From positions 1,489,676-1,553,675 of the forward strand of contig BCGN01000004.1 of NCBI GenBank assembly GCA_001599295.1: a stretch of 64,000 nt of DNA, given 5' to 3'. How positions within the stretch are numbered: position 1 is the stretch's first letter; each line of letters starts with the position of its first letter. Under the pieces are notes generated by a model. The model was not told where the DNA came from. It made no database searches and saw nothing but the letters and a program-made list of their open reading frames with translations. This DNA comes from Sporopachydermia quercuum (Eukaryota; Ascomycota; Sporopachydermiomycetes; Sporopachydermiales; Sporopachydermiaceae). Below, piece by piece: positions 1-10,780 of the stretch. Position numbers and translations under genes: made by a program.

Positions 1-233
1 TTCTTCAAGATGGTTCCATGACCATCACTATCAACAAGAATCAAGAAATATGTCAAATTGCGAAGATTGGAGGTCTACCTGTTGATGGTATAAAGTTATT
101 GGAGTGTTCCAAAATTGCATATGAACAATGTCTGAAAATCACAGATCTGATCATAAGTTCTGTTAAAGTCGATGAGGCAATTCGCTTGAAGGGAAATATC
201 AAAGAAGAGCTCAATGCTAGTCATAGACGATGA
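1..233 (+). CDS. RRP45: Exosome core subunit Rrp45 (EXOSC9-like), 3' end only
   Basis: Only the C-terminal part lies in the window; the reading frame is open from position 3 and ends with TGA at 231-233. The peptide contains MTITINKNQEICQIAKIGG followed by LLECSKIAYE and KITDLI. This closely follows the end of the RNase PH domain of human EXOSC9 (motifs INKHREICTIQ-like, then a cysteine-serine-lysine helix). In yeast Rrp45 is one of the six RNase PH-like ring subunits of the RNA exosome, which acts in the nucleus and cytoplasm in 3'-5' RNA processing. The tail after the domain is short. An EXOSC8/Rrp43-type paralogue is the main alternative but fits less well. Confidence 0.72.
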   Translation, partial: LQDGSMTITINKNQEICQIAKIGGLPVDGIKLLECSKIAYEQCLKITDLIISSVKVDEAIRLKGNIKEELNASHRR

Positions 234-926
234 TCTATAAGGATCAGCATAGATTTTCTACAGACACGGTGTATTATACATAATATAATTTTCATCCACC
301 CATCTTTTTTTGCATTATTTTTTCTCCTAGAGATACCTGCTTCAATCGACATGAGCATTCTAAGCCTATGCGTGATACGGTTCCTTCCATCGGTCAAAAA
401 CACTTTTTGTTCCCTTTCTTTGTATTGAACCCTCCAAACTATCGAATGTCTCATATACTGCAAACCAAGATGTAGAGTTAGATCATATTAATTATATGCC
501 TTCTGTAAATTCTCCCAATGTTGTAAATCGATTTTGCAATACAATCGCTTCCCCAAGTTTCCACATAATATTCAGACCCTTTCTAATCAAAAAGTCACCC
601 CGTTGTCCAATATCCCAGAGGGATCTAATTAAGTCAACCAAACCCTAACATCATTCATTACCTTTTTGTGGCATAAGTCTCTCCTCTAACAAAAGCTCAT
701 CAGGGATAAAAGATCATTCGTTTCGCTATTCAATCACGCGATAAAACCGATTAAATGCTTTTAAATGATTGTTGATAATACAAATGGATGCAGCGGTTGG
801 TTTAAAAGCTTGATTAAATGTCTGGCTATTAGTCCACGTTTTGATTCGTTGTCCTTGAATATGCTCAACTACTAGTTTTTTTGACTGCTGTTAGATGGAT
901 AAATAACAATCGGAGTTACGCAATTT
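234..926. other. Intergenic, RRP45 3' end to upstream of the ANL-like gene
   Basis: This stretch holds the presumed terminator of RRP45 and the promoter of the next + strand gene. I see AT-rich sequence and no convincing ORF, tRNA or repeat. A short motif GATTAAATG occurs twice (near 750 and 813). Confidence 0.5.
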
Positions 927-2918
927 ATGCAATCACGAAAGATGACAGGTTCAATTCTCATTCAACAACTTTCAGCGAAGTTACAGCAATTCAAGTTGAT
1001 TGATAAATTCAGAATTTTTGATATTTCTCAGTATATTAATATAAGTACAGCATTTTATGTCTTACTACCTGCTTTACTAGCTCTCTACCTCTATATCCAT
1101 GTTTCAGATAAATGGACTGATGTTCATGAGTTAAGTTTAGCTGCACAGTCCTCTATATCAAACAGCAGACATAGAAATGAGACTGCAGTTTATAGAAATC
1201 ATGAAACAGGACATGGACTACCACTTTTATCTGGCTTGCAACTACCCTATGGTTATAGATTGAGAGATGGAAATGTCAAAGATTTCTGGAAGTTATGTCA
1301 AACGAAGAACACTACAGTTCAATTCGTGAAAGATGGATTTATCAGTTGCAAGATTGGCACTCGGCAGTTCTCGACATTACTGGAAGTTGTTAAAAAGAAG
1401 TCAAACCGTATTCGACAAGCAGTTGGCGCAGAAGAAGACATCAGAAACACAATTATTGCTATTTGGATTCATCCTTCGTCTTTTCTTCAAATTGAAGTGT
1501 TCTCTTTTGTTGTTGGATGTTTGATAACTGATATCACAGTTCGCTTCATAGATCCAAATATTGAGAAAGTACAGAACGGTTTGTTAAATGAAGTCGATGT
1601 ACTTATTATTGATAACACTATACATAAACTTGTAAAATCTCAACTGCCAGAGAAATTGGGTTTAGCAATCTTATACCCTGCAAATGAGAACAACAACGTC
1701 ATAGTAAATAATGGTAAGATAGCAAAAACAAAAGTGGGGACTGGTAGTAGAGATGAAGATGATCAGTTTGACACTGCTGATCCTGAAGAATTTTATGGAT
1801 TTGGTGAAGAAGATGTATTGCAAATCACCAATCTGATGGAATATGCATTTGGCCCTAGTTTTGATGATGATGCCGATAATAGCTCAGATTATGGATTTGT
1901 TATTGATGATCAATTGAGCGCGCTCCCTGAAACTATTTACGATTACGAGTACACTTCAGATGAATTCAGCACTCGTTTCGAAATCGTAGTAAATGGCTCG
2001 CCGTCTCAAAAGGTATCTTTCAATGATACAAATATTGCTTCTGCTGTTGCTGCGATATTGAAACAGCTACCTGAACAACATAAATGGACTTCTTCTGATA
2101 CTGTATTGGTTGTTGGTGATTTATGTGAAGTCAACACGTGGATTAAGATATTTGCTGCTTTAGTTTCGAATGCGAAACTAATCATTTCTCCACCTGAAGA
2201 AATGAGTATAGGCCTCTTATCTCAAATTGATGCTACTATTTTATGTTTAGATAAACAGTTGCTTCTACCAGTTTTAGATGAAATCGACTCGTTATCTTTT
2301 TGGGGAAGATATAAGTTCAATAGAAATCTGTCGTTTCTTTCTAAGGGTGTTTTCCCGTATAAACAGGATGGCTCTGTGCTTCCTGAGTTCCGGCATGTAA
2401 GATTGATCCATGCTAGCGAAGAAGCAAAGAAAANTGTCAAAGTGAAAGGTGTTGAGTATGCATCTTCGCTATTGACTACTTCCACTTTGGATCTAACCAA
2501 AATACGTGCACTTACTGGTGCCAGAATTATTTTCTCTACAGAACTGCCGCTTGAGTCATGTTTAATAGGGCCTGTTATACAAACAAGTATATATGATTAT
2601 AGAGTGATTAGAAACTACTTGTCCACATCCAGTTTGGTTCGAGCTGGAGCTTATGAGTTAAATGGTGTGATTTCACCTAATTTGGAATGTAAAGCTGTTT
2701 CAAGCGGTGATTATTCGGTTGAGAATAAACAAGCACCTGTTGGAAAGCTACTGGTGAGAGGATGGCCTATTGGGCAGAAGAAAGATATAATACCCCAATC
2801 ATCTACTATAGAGCCTAATTGGAAACAGAGCATTACTGAAAAGCGAACAGTTAGTTGGTCATCAACAGAATTGCTTGTTACATTTGGTCATGATGGTTGT
2901 ATTTATAGAGTTAGATGA
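927..2918 (+). CDS. Membrane-anchored AMP-binding (ANL)-like protein, probably catalytically degenerate
   Basis: This 663-aa protein was not matched to a named yeast gene. Near residues 40-58 it has one hydrophobic segment (LLPALLALYLYIHV), suggesting an N-terminal ER-type anchor. The C-terminal third resembles long-chain acyl-CoA synthetases: a GARIIFSTELPL stretch, then GPVIQTSIYDYR, a LECKAVSSGDYS segment like the usual EVKLVDVPEY motif, and PVGKLLVRGWPIG like the PxGELLIRG motif. The ATP-binding P-loop of the family (SGTTGxPK type) and the YKTGD region are not visible. An acidic insertion lies around residues 270-330. Inference: a conserved pseudo-enzyme or scaffold at a membrane rather than an active ligase. 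One N falls in codon 503 and the frame is kept. The start is the first ATG, with no upstream in-frame extension. Confidence 0.6.
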   Translation: MQSRKMTGSILIQQLSAKLQQFKLIDKFRIFDISQYINISTAFYVLLPALLALYLYIHVSDKWTDVHELSLAAQSSISNSRHRNETAVYRNHETGHGLPLLSGLQLPYGYRLRDGNVKDFWKLCQTKNTTVQFVKDGFISCKIGTRQFSTLLEVVKKKSNRIRQAVGAEEDIRNTIIAIWIHPSSFLQIEVFSFVVGCLITDITVRFIDPNIEKVQNGLLNEVDVLIIDNTIHKLVKSQLPEKLGLAILYPANENNNVIVNNGKIAKTKVGTGSRDEDDQFDTADPEEFYGFGEEDVLQITNLMEYAFGPSFDDDADNSSDYGFVIDDQLSALPETIYDYEYTSDEFSTRFEIVVNGSPSQKVSFNDTNIASAVAAILKQLPEQHKWTSSDTVLVVGDLCEVNTWIKIFAALVSNAKLIISPPEEMSIGLLSQIDATILCLDKQLLLPVLDEIDSLSFWGRYKFNRNLSFLSKGVFPYKQDGSVLPEFRHVRLIHASEEAKKXVKVKGVEYASSLLTTSTLDLTKIRALTGARIIFSTELPLESCLIGPVIQTSIYDYRVIRNYLSTSSLVRAGAYELNGVISPNLECKAVSSGDYSVENKQAPVGKLLVRGWPIGQKKDIIPQSSTIEPNWKQSITEKRTVSWSSTELLVTFGHDGCIYRVR

Positions 2919-3631
2919 GTTAATCAATATATGAACGGGAATGAATGAAGAATAGGGCAACGATCAATAAAGAAGGTGTAATGACAATATATTACGAAAT
3001 CCAATATTTGATTTGAGTATAAATAAGAGTTTCCTGCAATATTCTCTACGAGTATCAAGAGAGCTTCGAAAGTTTTATCTGTATATATTTTGTATTGTTT
3101 TCAACAACATGCAATATGGAAATACCAGAACTATTTTCAATAAAAAGAATCAATACTTCAAATTGAAATCGAAGATTTTTCTCAATAAAAAGACTTTAAG
3201 AAAAGCAAACGAGAACAAGAACAGTTGTTCTTCATATAAGATAAACGATTCCTTCTGAACAAAAGAAAATGTAAATGCCCTTGATGAGATATTTGGTAGA
3301 ATTTATAATGAAAATTGAATGAGTATACAAATGATAATGAAAAGTAAGAAACAATGATTTAAAAAGTAAAGTGGAACAGAAATTGTATGCAATAAAGATG
3401 ACTAGGAAATGAAATATGCTCCTTTCTTTGGCACTCACACCATAGATGCAGCTACAATGATACAAAAGAAGAAAGACGTCATGAAAAGAAGTATCATAAT
3501 AACAACACTAACGATTCAATAATAATACTGATGTAATCAATCAAATGCCAATGATCTCGAATAATTCAGAATCTTGGTTTGAAATCAAATAATTTCAATA
3601 GATAAGTGTTTAGCTCTGCAGAGTATTTATT
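2919..3631. other. Convergent intergenic between the ANL-like gene and CDC20
   Basis: Both neighbours end here, so it should hold two terminators. The sequence is strongly A-rich on the + strand. Only short ORFs without ATG starts occur, and no RNA gene or repeat was recognised. Confidence 0.5.
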
Positions 3632-5239
3632 TCACCTTATAGTACTAACCATCTTCATATCTTTTCCTATTATGCTCATATCAGTATTCTTCTTAGTATA
3701 AGAGCTATTAAAGAGCTTCCAGAATTTCAAGTTCTCATCTGCGGCTGCTGTCGCGAGCGTTGTTCCATCTGGTGAAAGACTGGAATAAAGAATTCTACTC
3801 TCATGTGCATTCACTTCAAACACTTTGTTCAAGTTAGAATAATTCCATAGAATTAACTTATTGTCAGGATAGCCATGAGTAGAAACAATTTCCTTGTTAG
3901 TAGTGCTCCATACCAATGAAGTAACTTGAGACTCAGTTTCTATAGTATTTAATCTTGAACCAGTAGTTGTATTCCAGAAATGAATCTTCTTATCAGAGGT
4001 ACCCCCACCTGTAGCTAATAAATTACCTTGCCAGGGACACCATGCTAAAGCTTTAACAGCAGCAGTATGATTAGTTTTAGTTATTTGAGGAACGATTTGT
4101 CGTTTATCCCAAATATTAACTACATTATCGTTTCCACCACTTGCCAATTGACATCCATCTTCTCTCCATTTCAATCCGCAGATTTCTCCATGATGATTAC
4201 TTAGCTCTGCAATTTTATGCTGGGCAATTCTAACATCATGATTCCAAATAGAACCGTCTTGAGCACCGGACGATACTAAATGTTTAGACCATGATAGAGC
4301 ACCAACTCTTGTTAAATGGCCTTGCATAACTCTTAATTTTGATTGTTCTTCGACATCCCAAATCTCAACTTCTCCTTCAGAAGTTCCAATTGCAACATAG
4401 GCCCCATCTTCCGACCAAGAAACACTTGATACATATTTATTAGGAGTTAACTCTGCCAATAAGTTTGCTGAGCCTGAAGATGCATCCCATACATAAACAC
4501 ATCTGTCTAAACCAACGGCAATTTGATTGTCGCATGACCAGTCAAGCAAGTTCAAATAATAATCATCAATTAAACCAGGAGCATCTAAAACTCTTTCTGG
4601 AGTAGTGGAGATTTTTCTTCTGGTAGTAGCAGAAGTTGTTGATCTTGTTGCTTTGGTATAATGTGAGTGTAAATCAAGCGGCTTATTTGATACAGGCGCT
4701 GGTGGTTGAAATTCAAGAATTCTAGTAGATTTCAAGTTATAACCACATGCTTGAGCAACAGAAGCTCTAAACTCAAAATTGGGAGAGTTCAATGTCGAGG
4801 AGATGTTTATGTTGTTAACAGATAACTCTGATAAGTTGGAAGTTGAAGTTCGAAGAGTGAAATCAAGTTTATTAAGACCTGTTGAGACACTTGGAATGTA
4901 CCGATCTCCACAATGCCTTTTAGCTGATTTGGAAGGTGAAGAAGGCTCAGTCGTTCTACCCGGTGTTCTTCTGTTAGCACTATAAGGTGTCTTTGGTTTG
5001 GATTGACCGGTTAATGTCATATTCCAATCATTTTTCACAACATTGAATCTTATTGGAGTATTGGCAATAAGCGATTTTTGACTCGCCTTATTTTTCGGTG
5101 TGGTAGCAGTAGAAGCAAGTTTTCTAGATACTTTTCTCTTAGGTGACATATAGAAAGAATCCAAGGTATCATTACTTAGACTATAACCATTGTTGGTTTT
5201 CGATCTTTTCATGTGAGGTGAGCTTCTTAATGATTCCAT
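3632..5239 (-). CDS. CDC20: APC/C activator Cdc20
   Basis: A 535-aa WD40 protein. The N-terminal 220 residues are Ser/Thr/Lys-rich and carry the C-box GDRYIPSVS near residues 111-119; S. cerevisiae Cdc20 likewise has DRYIP without the arginine seen in animals. ACGYNLKSTRILEFQP follows, like the KILR region. The propeller begins after RVLDAPGLIDDYYLNLLDW, the hallmark junction of the Cdc20/Fizzy family, and has blades such as ASGGNDNVVNIWD. The protein ends in Ile-Arg, the tail that docks on the APC/C. It brings substrates such as securin and B-type cyclins to the APC/C at metaphase-anaphase. Cdh1 is the alternative, but Cdc20-type spacing and the NVAEACG-like element favour Cdc20. It shares a 1.4-kb divergent promoter with ORC3. 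Confidence 0.93.
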   Translation of the reverse strand: MESLRSSPHMKRSKTNNGYSLSNDTLDSFYMSPKRKVSRKLASTATTPKNKASQKSLIANTPIRFNVVKNDWNMTLTGQSKPKTPYSANRRTPGRTTEPSSPSKSAKRHCGDRYIPSVSTGLNKLDFTLRTSTSNLSELSVNNINISSTLNSPNFEFRASVAQACGYNLKSTRILEFQPPAPVSNKPLDLHSHYTKATRSTTSATTRRKISTTPERVLDAPGLIDDYYLNLLDWSCDNQIAVGLDRCVYVWDASSGSANLLAELTPNKYVSSVSWSEDGAYVAIGTSEGEVEIWDVEEQSKLRVMQGHLTRVGALSWSKHLVSSGAQDGSIWNHDVRIAQHKIAELSNHHGEICGLKWREDGCQLASGGNDNVVNIWDKRQIVPQITKTNHTAAVKALAWCPWQGNLLATGGGTSDKKIHFWNTTTGSRLNTIETESQVTSLVWSTTNKEIVSTHGYPDNKLILWNYSNLNKVFEVNAHESRILYSSLSPDGTTLATAAADENLKFWKLFNSSYTKKNTDMSIIGKDMKMVSTIR

Positions 5240-6675
5240 TATGAGAAATTGAATCTAGCTTGATATAAAATAAAAGTGAATATAATCAAGAAAGCAATGT
5301 TTATGAATTTTTGCCTTAGGGAATAAAACTAAAAGCAAACTTCAAACAACAGAGCAGGATTTGTCAAAAGATGAGGACAATTGGTACACTATGATTGATT
5401 GACTTGTGAAAGCAGAAGCGAGAATAATGTTTTTTTTTTGATATATTTTTATTTTATCTCTTCTATTGAAGGAAACGCTGTCAATTCTTGCCCGCAAGAA
5501 TTGTATTATTTGTTTCAATCAAATGTCAAAGGACCAGCCTCGACTGAAGAGTTTTATTGAATGAGTTGTTACTGAGAGTTTACGTTAGAATTTTAATAAT
5601 TCTTAATGATTTTTCTAAAGAAATTGGTTCTAAGAACTAAAATTGAATGAATTAGAATACGTTAAGTAAAAGAGTCAAAGAAGAGATGTACTGTCTTTTC
5701 TATATATAATCTCTTTGAATAAAAGTGATCAGAAAATTTTGAAATCATTTTAATAGTGATNTAGTGAAGATTAATTGGGTTATTTGTTTATGTTTAGCTT
5801 CAATAGGAAAGTTTCAATTATTAGCCAAATTAGGAAGTCCATCAAAAAAGCTCCAAGAAATTAGTTGAGTAAACAACAAAAGACTGGGGGGTGCTAGCGG
5901 ACGTTATAAGAATGGAGCGACGCGGACAGGCAGACTATGAGAAAAGAAGGAAAATAAATGTGATAGTTGACTTGTAAGTGCTGAAAACTACTACTCTTTC
6001 GTCTGTAGTACAATAATCAAATAAAGAAATTATTGAGATGATATTTAAGGTTTTTGACTGGTACAATGCATTAAATCAAAGCTGANCGGAAGGAAGTATT
6101 CTACGACTCTTGAAGGGACATAATCTTACAGCAAAACTGTCCAATGAATACAATTCTCTGTAGATTATTCACTATTCACTCTTCCATTCCAAAACATTAA
6201 AACGTCTAAAAAACTCCATTGTTTCCTAGAATCAATATTAGATACTAATTAATTCTTTTCTATTAGTATAATGTTTAGTTCTTACTTTCTATCTATTCAA
6301 ACACCCAAATTTCACAACCTCATTTTCGCTTTCTCAGCTCATTATTTACTTTCCTACCTACCCTAACCTAACCAAAACACAAGACTCTCTTATAACGCGA
6401 AACATCCGTCTCCAATTTTTATTTCTTCGNACGCGCATGCAAACCATTTTTCACTTATCCTATCAATTCTCATAGTCATTGCTTTTTTACCCGATGAATT
6501 ATCAATTGAAAAAAGGAATCCAAGTTTTGTTCTATTATATATATATATATTTATTTATGAAAACTAACATTTAGATCCATGTCAATAACTTAATTTATTT
6601 TCAAGTTACTATTTTTCTCCCTGTTTCTGGTTGAATAGTTCTTTTCCGCTGCCCATTCACTGCTTGCTTCTGCCA
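5240..6675. promoter_or_regulatory. Divergent CDC20/ORC3 promoter region with three ACGCG sites
   Basis: A 1.4-kb gap between two cell-cycle genes. It contains ACGCG cores at 5920-5924 (in a GC-richer patch near 5885-5945), 6395-6399 (as ACGCGAAA) and 6431-6435, resembling MCB/SCB elements bound by MBF/SBF in yeast. A Reb1-like TTACCCG lies at 6487-6493. An AT dinucleotide run is at about 6536-6551. No other gene was seen. The regulatory role is inferred from motifs only. Confidence 0.4.
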
Positions 6676-9098
6676 ATGATGGAAGGGCGTACAATAAGTG
6701 ATGCCCAGAAGACATGTTTCTTCCTTGATAACGAATCAATTTTGAATAAGCGAAGGAAAGAAAATAGTAAACCGGATAAGCAGTTCAGAACAGAAATTGC
6801 CTCTTTAGAAGATAAAACTATTCCTTTCGTTTGTTTACTTGGTGGTGAAGAGCCAATTGAGAATGTCAAAAAAAGATACAGGACTTATACTGAATCATGG
6901 AATGAACATCAGAAGGTTATCGACGTAAGTTTTTTTTTTTTTTTTTTTCCTTCTTTTCTTTGCTCTCTATTGATTCAGAAAACAGAAAGATATATGAGGA
7001 AACTGAATAGAATAANTATATTTTTCTAACAAAGTTTTTAATTAGCAAATTCTGTTTCAAGCCAATGAACAAGTAACTGACGATTTACTTGATTTCGTTC
7101 AAGCGCCATTCAGCAACCATGACAAATTGAACGCAGCCTTAGTTTTCCCTGGTGCGAATATTGCTAATCATATACGGCTATTTAGTCAGTTGACAGGAAA
7201 ATTAGATGATGNTCCTCATATAAAGCCGGTAAATTTGAAATCTAAAGAATGTATTAATCTTAAGGTGACAATGAGAGATATTATCATCAGATTAACAGAA
7301 CATCAGCAGCAGCAAAATATCTTATCAATAGACAAGAAAACTGAAGACATAAACGATTCTGAAGAGGATTATGAAGATTCTGACGAGGATGAAGGCCCTC
7401 GGAAAAAGAAATATAGAAAGAAACTGCTAACCAAGAAAGAAGATAAGGAGTCTTTTGATGAGCAGGGAGAAGAAGGTGAACTGAGTAGATATGACAAACG
7501 GTTACGTTATGATTTTGATATTTTGCAAGATTGGTGTAAAACGTTTACTAATCAAGAAAATATGAGAGTTGTTTTGGTTATTGAGGATGCTGATTCATTT
7601 GATATTGATGTTTTAGCTCAAATTCTTGATATGACATAGTAAGTTGTGATTCTATTGCATTATGCTTGCATGCTTCTATATTTTTGCAATTGAACCTATT
7701 GTTACTTTTCTCAGTTTTTGTTATTAACGGCTTACTCATCAAACCAGTGCCTACAGAGAAACAATTCCTTTCAAGGTAATCTTGGGAATTGCTACGTCTC
7801 TAGAATTTTTCCAAGAAAAGCTACCGAGAGAAACAGTGAGATCCATATCAGGTATACGATTTGATGCCAGCGATCCAGAATCAATTATTAATGAATTATG
7901 TAGGAAAGTCATTCTGCGATATGACGCACATTCATTACAATTATCTCCAAAACTAATAGAATCCATTCTCACTAGAAATCGAAACTCTTTAAAAAGTATT
8001 GATGCATTTGTTTCATCATTGAAATACGCTTTTATGACGTTTTTCTATTCATCACCTTTGAGTGTCTTACATCTGTCTAGAGCTTCCGACAAAGAGTTAA
8101 GCAAAACCATTGATAAATACTTTACACCCATTCATTATAGAACAGTGAGAATGATGCCTAGTTTTAGAAGCCACGTCGAACGACTAATTGAAGATGATAA
8201 CAAGACACAATATATACGCGACTTGCTCAAAAATGATAAAGCATTAAAAACTTTCATCATTGAATGCTTGCGATGTTTATATACTTCTAATTATCTACTT
8301 ATTCAAATAACGAAAATCCTTATGCAAATCAAACGATTTATACCTGCAATCTCTCATATGGCACATATTGAACTATATCTTAGTTTACAAGGAAAGAGCA
8401 CTTTCCAAAAAGAATTAGCAGAACAAATTAACACTATGCCTGCCGGTGACCTTCAGTCAGTATTGAATGAAAAGGACACTTTATTGAAATCCCTAGCTGA
8501 AGATGCGCCTGGTGAGATTGTTGAAAGTATGAGAGATGCAATGGATGGTTCTTTCCAAAGTACATTAGTAGAGTGGCTGAATGTCACTGCATTACAACAT
8601 CTACCATTGCATGAGCTTGTCACCATAGACACATCATCTTTGGAGTCTAATGTGTTTTATCCACGATATAGAAATGCTATCACCACAGCATTAATATCAC
8701 CGAGCCATTACCTGAACTATGAGTCATCTCAGCCAGAAGGATTTCTTCCTTTTATATCAACACTGTACGTTTTGTACAGGGAGTCGAGTGTGTTTATTAA
8801 CGTATATGATTGGTATATTGCGTTTAAAGGAACTCTTGATAGAGAAAAGCTTCAGGAATTTTTGGATTCTTGGAGCAATAAAGGACTTTCAAACGATGAC
8901 AACAAGAAGACCAGTAGTAATATTGAAACTGGCGTTATAGAAGAGCTGAAGAAGAAGGTGAGGATTGAAGATGAATGGGATAAAGTAACATTAGCATGGT
9001 TTTTACAGAGTGTTGCAGAATTGAAGTTTATGGGTATAGTTAAGGAGTGCAAGAAGAAGTTTGAATGTATGGAGAAAGTAGTATGGAAGGATTTGTAG
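6676..9098 (+). CDS. ORC3: Origin recognition complex subunit 3, two introns
   Basis: Exons 6676-6924, 7046-7638 and 7748-9098 give 730 aa. Exon joins are in frame: the first intron is phase 0 and the second splits a Tyr codon before AYRETIPFKV. Diagnostic ORC3 sequence is GIATSLEFFQEKLP (residues 294-307) and FFYSSPLSVL, with the helical C-terminal part and a winged-helix-like end. In this family the subunit belongs to the nuclear six-subunit ORC that marks replication origins and loads MCM. Residues about 180-235 form an acidic, lysine-rich insert. The start is the first ATG (a second follows at once). Human ORC3 is 711 aa and yeast 616 aa, so length fits. One N lies in codon 139. Confidence 0.9.
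6925..7045 (+). other. ORC3 intron 1
   Basis: Donor GTAAGT at 6925-6930 is followed directly by a T tract of about 18. The branch-like TTCTAAC is at 7024-7030 and the acceptor TTAG ends at 7045. Removing 121 nt joins GAC (Asp) to CAA (Gln) in phase 0 and keeps ORC3 open. Confidence 0.85.
7639..7747 (+). other. ORC3 intron 2
   Basis: The donor GTAAGT overlaps an in-frame TAG, so splicing is required. The branch-like TATTAAC is at 7722-7728 and the acceptor CCAG ends at 7747. The earlier TCAG at 7710-7713 would lead into a stop. Length 109 nt, phase 2. Confidence 0.85.
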
Positions 9099-9292
9099 GT
9101 ATTTAATATCTAGTGCAAATAGGTTATGAAGGAGAATAATAATATGATAAATGCAACAACTTCTAATATCTGATATTCACATAGTAGTCATTTTCTATTA
9201 TATATATGTTTATTACCGTTATATATGCTGGCAATTGAATTTTTGGTTTTTACACATCAACAAATGCCCTCTTTTTATCTTCTTCATTCATT

Positions 9293-10780
9293 TCATTTCA
9301 AGCTAATATCAAACTTCTTGAATAAAATAACAGCAAGAAACAACGAAAAGAACAATCCCGAAACAAATAATGGCTTCAATAAGAAATCCTCAGTTGTGTA
9401 TCTATATTCAACCAATACATCAGCTCTAGCATGGTCATCAACCAGATTGTTGTAGTGTAATGTCAACTGGGTATGTCCTTTGGTATCTAAATATGATTTC
9501 TTCAAAGACACAGACGAGCTCATGAATTCAATAGGTGAGGCATATGACACAATTTCGGCTCCTTCTGGTAATAAAAAGTTCAGTTCAATATTACCGTAAG
9601 CAATATCCCTGATGGATTCTAATAAAGGGACTTTCACAACGTATGTATCAGTGTTAGTTTTCCTTAACCATAGTGATAAATCTGATGACCAACCAACAGT
9701 GAAGTTATATTTCCATCCACCAAAGACGGGGAACCGTGGTTTTATAGTGAAAACAGCTTTATCGCTTCCGTGGTTCAAGAAATTAGAGGTTGAAACGTTT
9801 CCTACTAAATCCGTGAAATAAGGCTCTCTAACAGCTGATCTAAGAACCAAGTCGACTTTGGTAATAGCAGGTGAAGGCACATAGTTATAGAATCCCTTTT
9901 GCCAGTCTAATCTAGAGAAAGCATTGCCTTTCAAACCCACTGCATTATTGGTGAGATTGTATTGTTCTTCAATTGATAAAGAAGAACCCCAATGTGAGAT
10001 CCACACGTCACGCTTCAAAGAATCAACGTATAATAAGGGAGCATTATGCTCGTAATGTAAGAATAATGGTACTTTGGTTAAAGGTTGAATATTGTTGTAA
10101 ATACCGTAAGTTAAAGAATCATCCACTTGTTTACCTAAAAACTCAGGAGGTGTTGGAGCACCACCTAATTGCAACTCTTTAGCTGCTGCTGATATACCTT
10201 TAATTTGAAGTAATGATTGAGCAGTTGGATACAATGAGTATGGTAGTTTATATGTTGTTAGTAATAAATGTGGAGTTTCACCCAACTTCACTTCTTTTGG
10301 TAATGCTTGTAAGATATTGGTATAAATAGAAATTAAGGAAATTTTAGTTTTTTCTCCAGTCTCTAGAGCTGTAGGTAATGTCATCTTAATGAAAGGTAAT
10401 CCAAATTTTGATTCGACTCTTTCGCATAATACTGGACTGTTTGACGGTTTTTCCACTGCTTCACTCAATGCTAAATGATTGAAGAAATCAGAGTCCAGCA
10501 AGTAAAAATAGGTGTTTTGGGATTCCCTCCCAATGTTCCTTATTTCCAACGACGTTATTTCTCTGATATAAGAGCCGGAAATGTCAACTTCTCTTTGGAA
10601 ACCCTCATTAACGAAGGCAGTGTAGTTGAGGTTTAGACCAATTGCGGGGTCTATCCATTCTGAGTTTTCAGACGTCTCTGTTGCCGATACAACAGTAACA
10701 AACTGTATACTGATAGTAATTGCTATCACCAATACTGTGAAAGCTCTATGGAAACTATTGAGACTGGAACCTATGATCAT
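9293..10780 (-). CDS. OST1: Oligosaccharyltransferase subunit Ost1 (ribophorin I)
   Basis: The 495-aa protein starts at the ATG ending at 10780. The frame stays open further upstream but has no earlier ATG. It has a signal peptide (MIIGSSLNSF then a hydrophobic run to about residue 33), a large luminal region with PRFPVFGGWKYNFTVGW, a signature of ribophorin I, several N-x-S/T sequons, and one C-terminal transmembrane segment (LFVSGLFFSLFLAVILFKK) with a short cytosolic tail. Ost1 is a core subunit of the ER oligosaccharyltransferase that transfers glycans to nascent proteins. It is tail-to-tail with ORC3 (194 bp apart) and sits between ORC3 and SFI1, which are direct neighbours in S. cerevisiae. 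OST3 of the same complex lies 40 kb away. Confidence 0.93.
   Translation of the reverse strand: MIIGSSLNSFHRAFTVLVIAITISIQFVTVVSATETSENSEWIDPAIGLNLNYTAFVNEGFQREVDISGSYIREITSLEIRNIGRESQNTYFYLLDSDFFNHLALSEAVEKPSNSPVLCERVESKFGLPFIKMTLPTALETGEKTKISLISIYTNILQALPKEVKLGETPHLLLTTYKLPYSLYPTAQSLLQIKGISAAAKELQLGGAPTPPEFLGKQVDDSLTYGIYNNIQPLTKVPLFLHYEHNAPLLYVDSLKRDVWISHWGSSLSIEEQYNLTNNAVGLKGNAFSRLDWQKGFYNYVPSPAITKVDLVLRSAVREPYFTDLVGNVSTSNFLNHGSDKAVFTIKPRFPVFGGWKYNFTVGWSSDLSLWLRKTNTDTYVVKVPLLESIRDIAYGNIELNFLLPEGAEIVSYASPIEFMSSSVSLKKSYLDTKGHTQLTLHYNNLVDDHARADVLVEYRYTTEDFLLKPLFVSGLFFSLFLAVILFKKFDISLK

Noticed and set aside
4870-4920. Apparent loss of the Arg in the CDC20 C-box (DRYIPSV)
   Set aside because: S. 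cerevisiae Cdc20 also has DRYIP without that arginine, so it is ordinary for yeasts.
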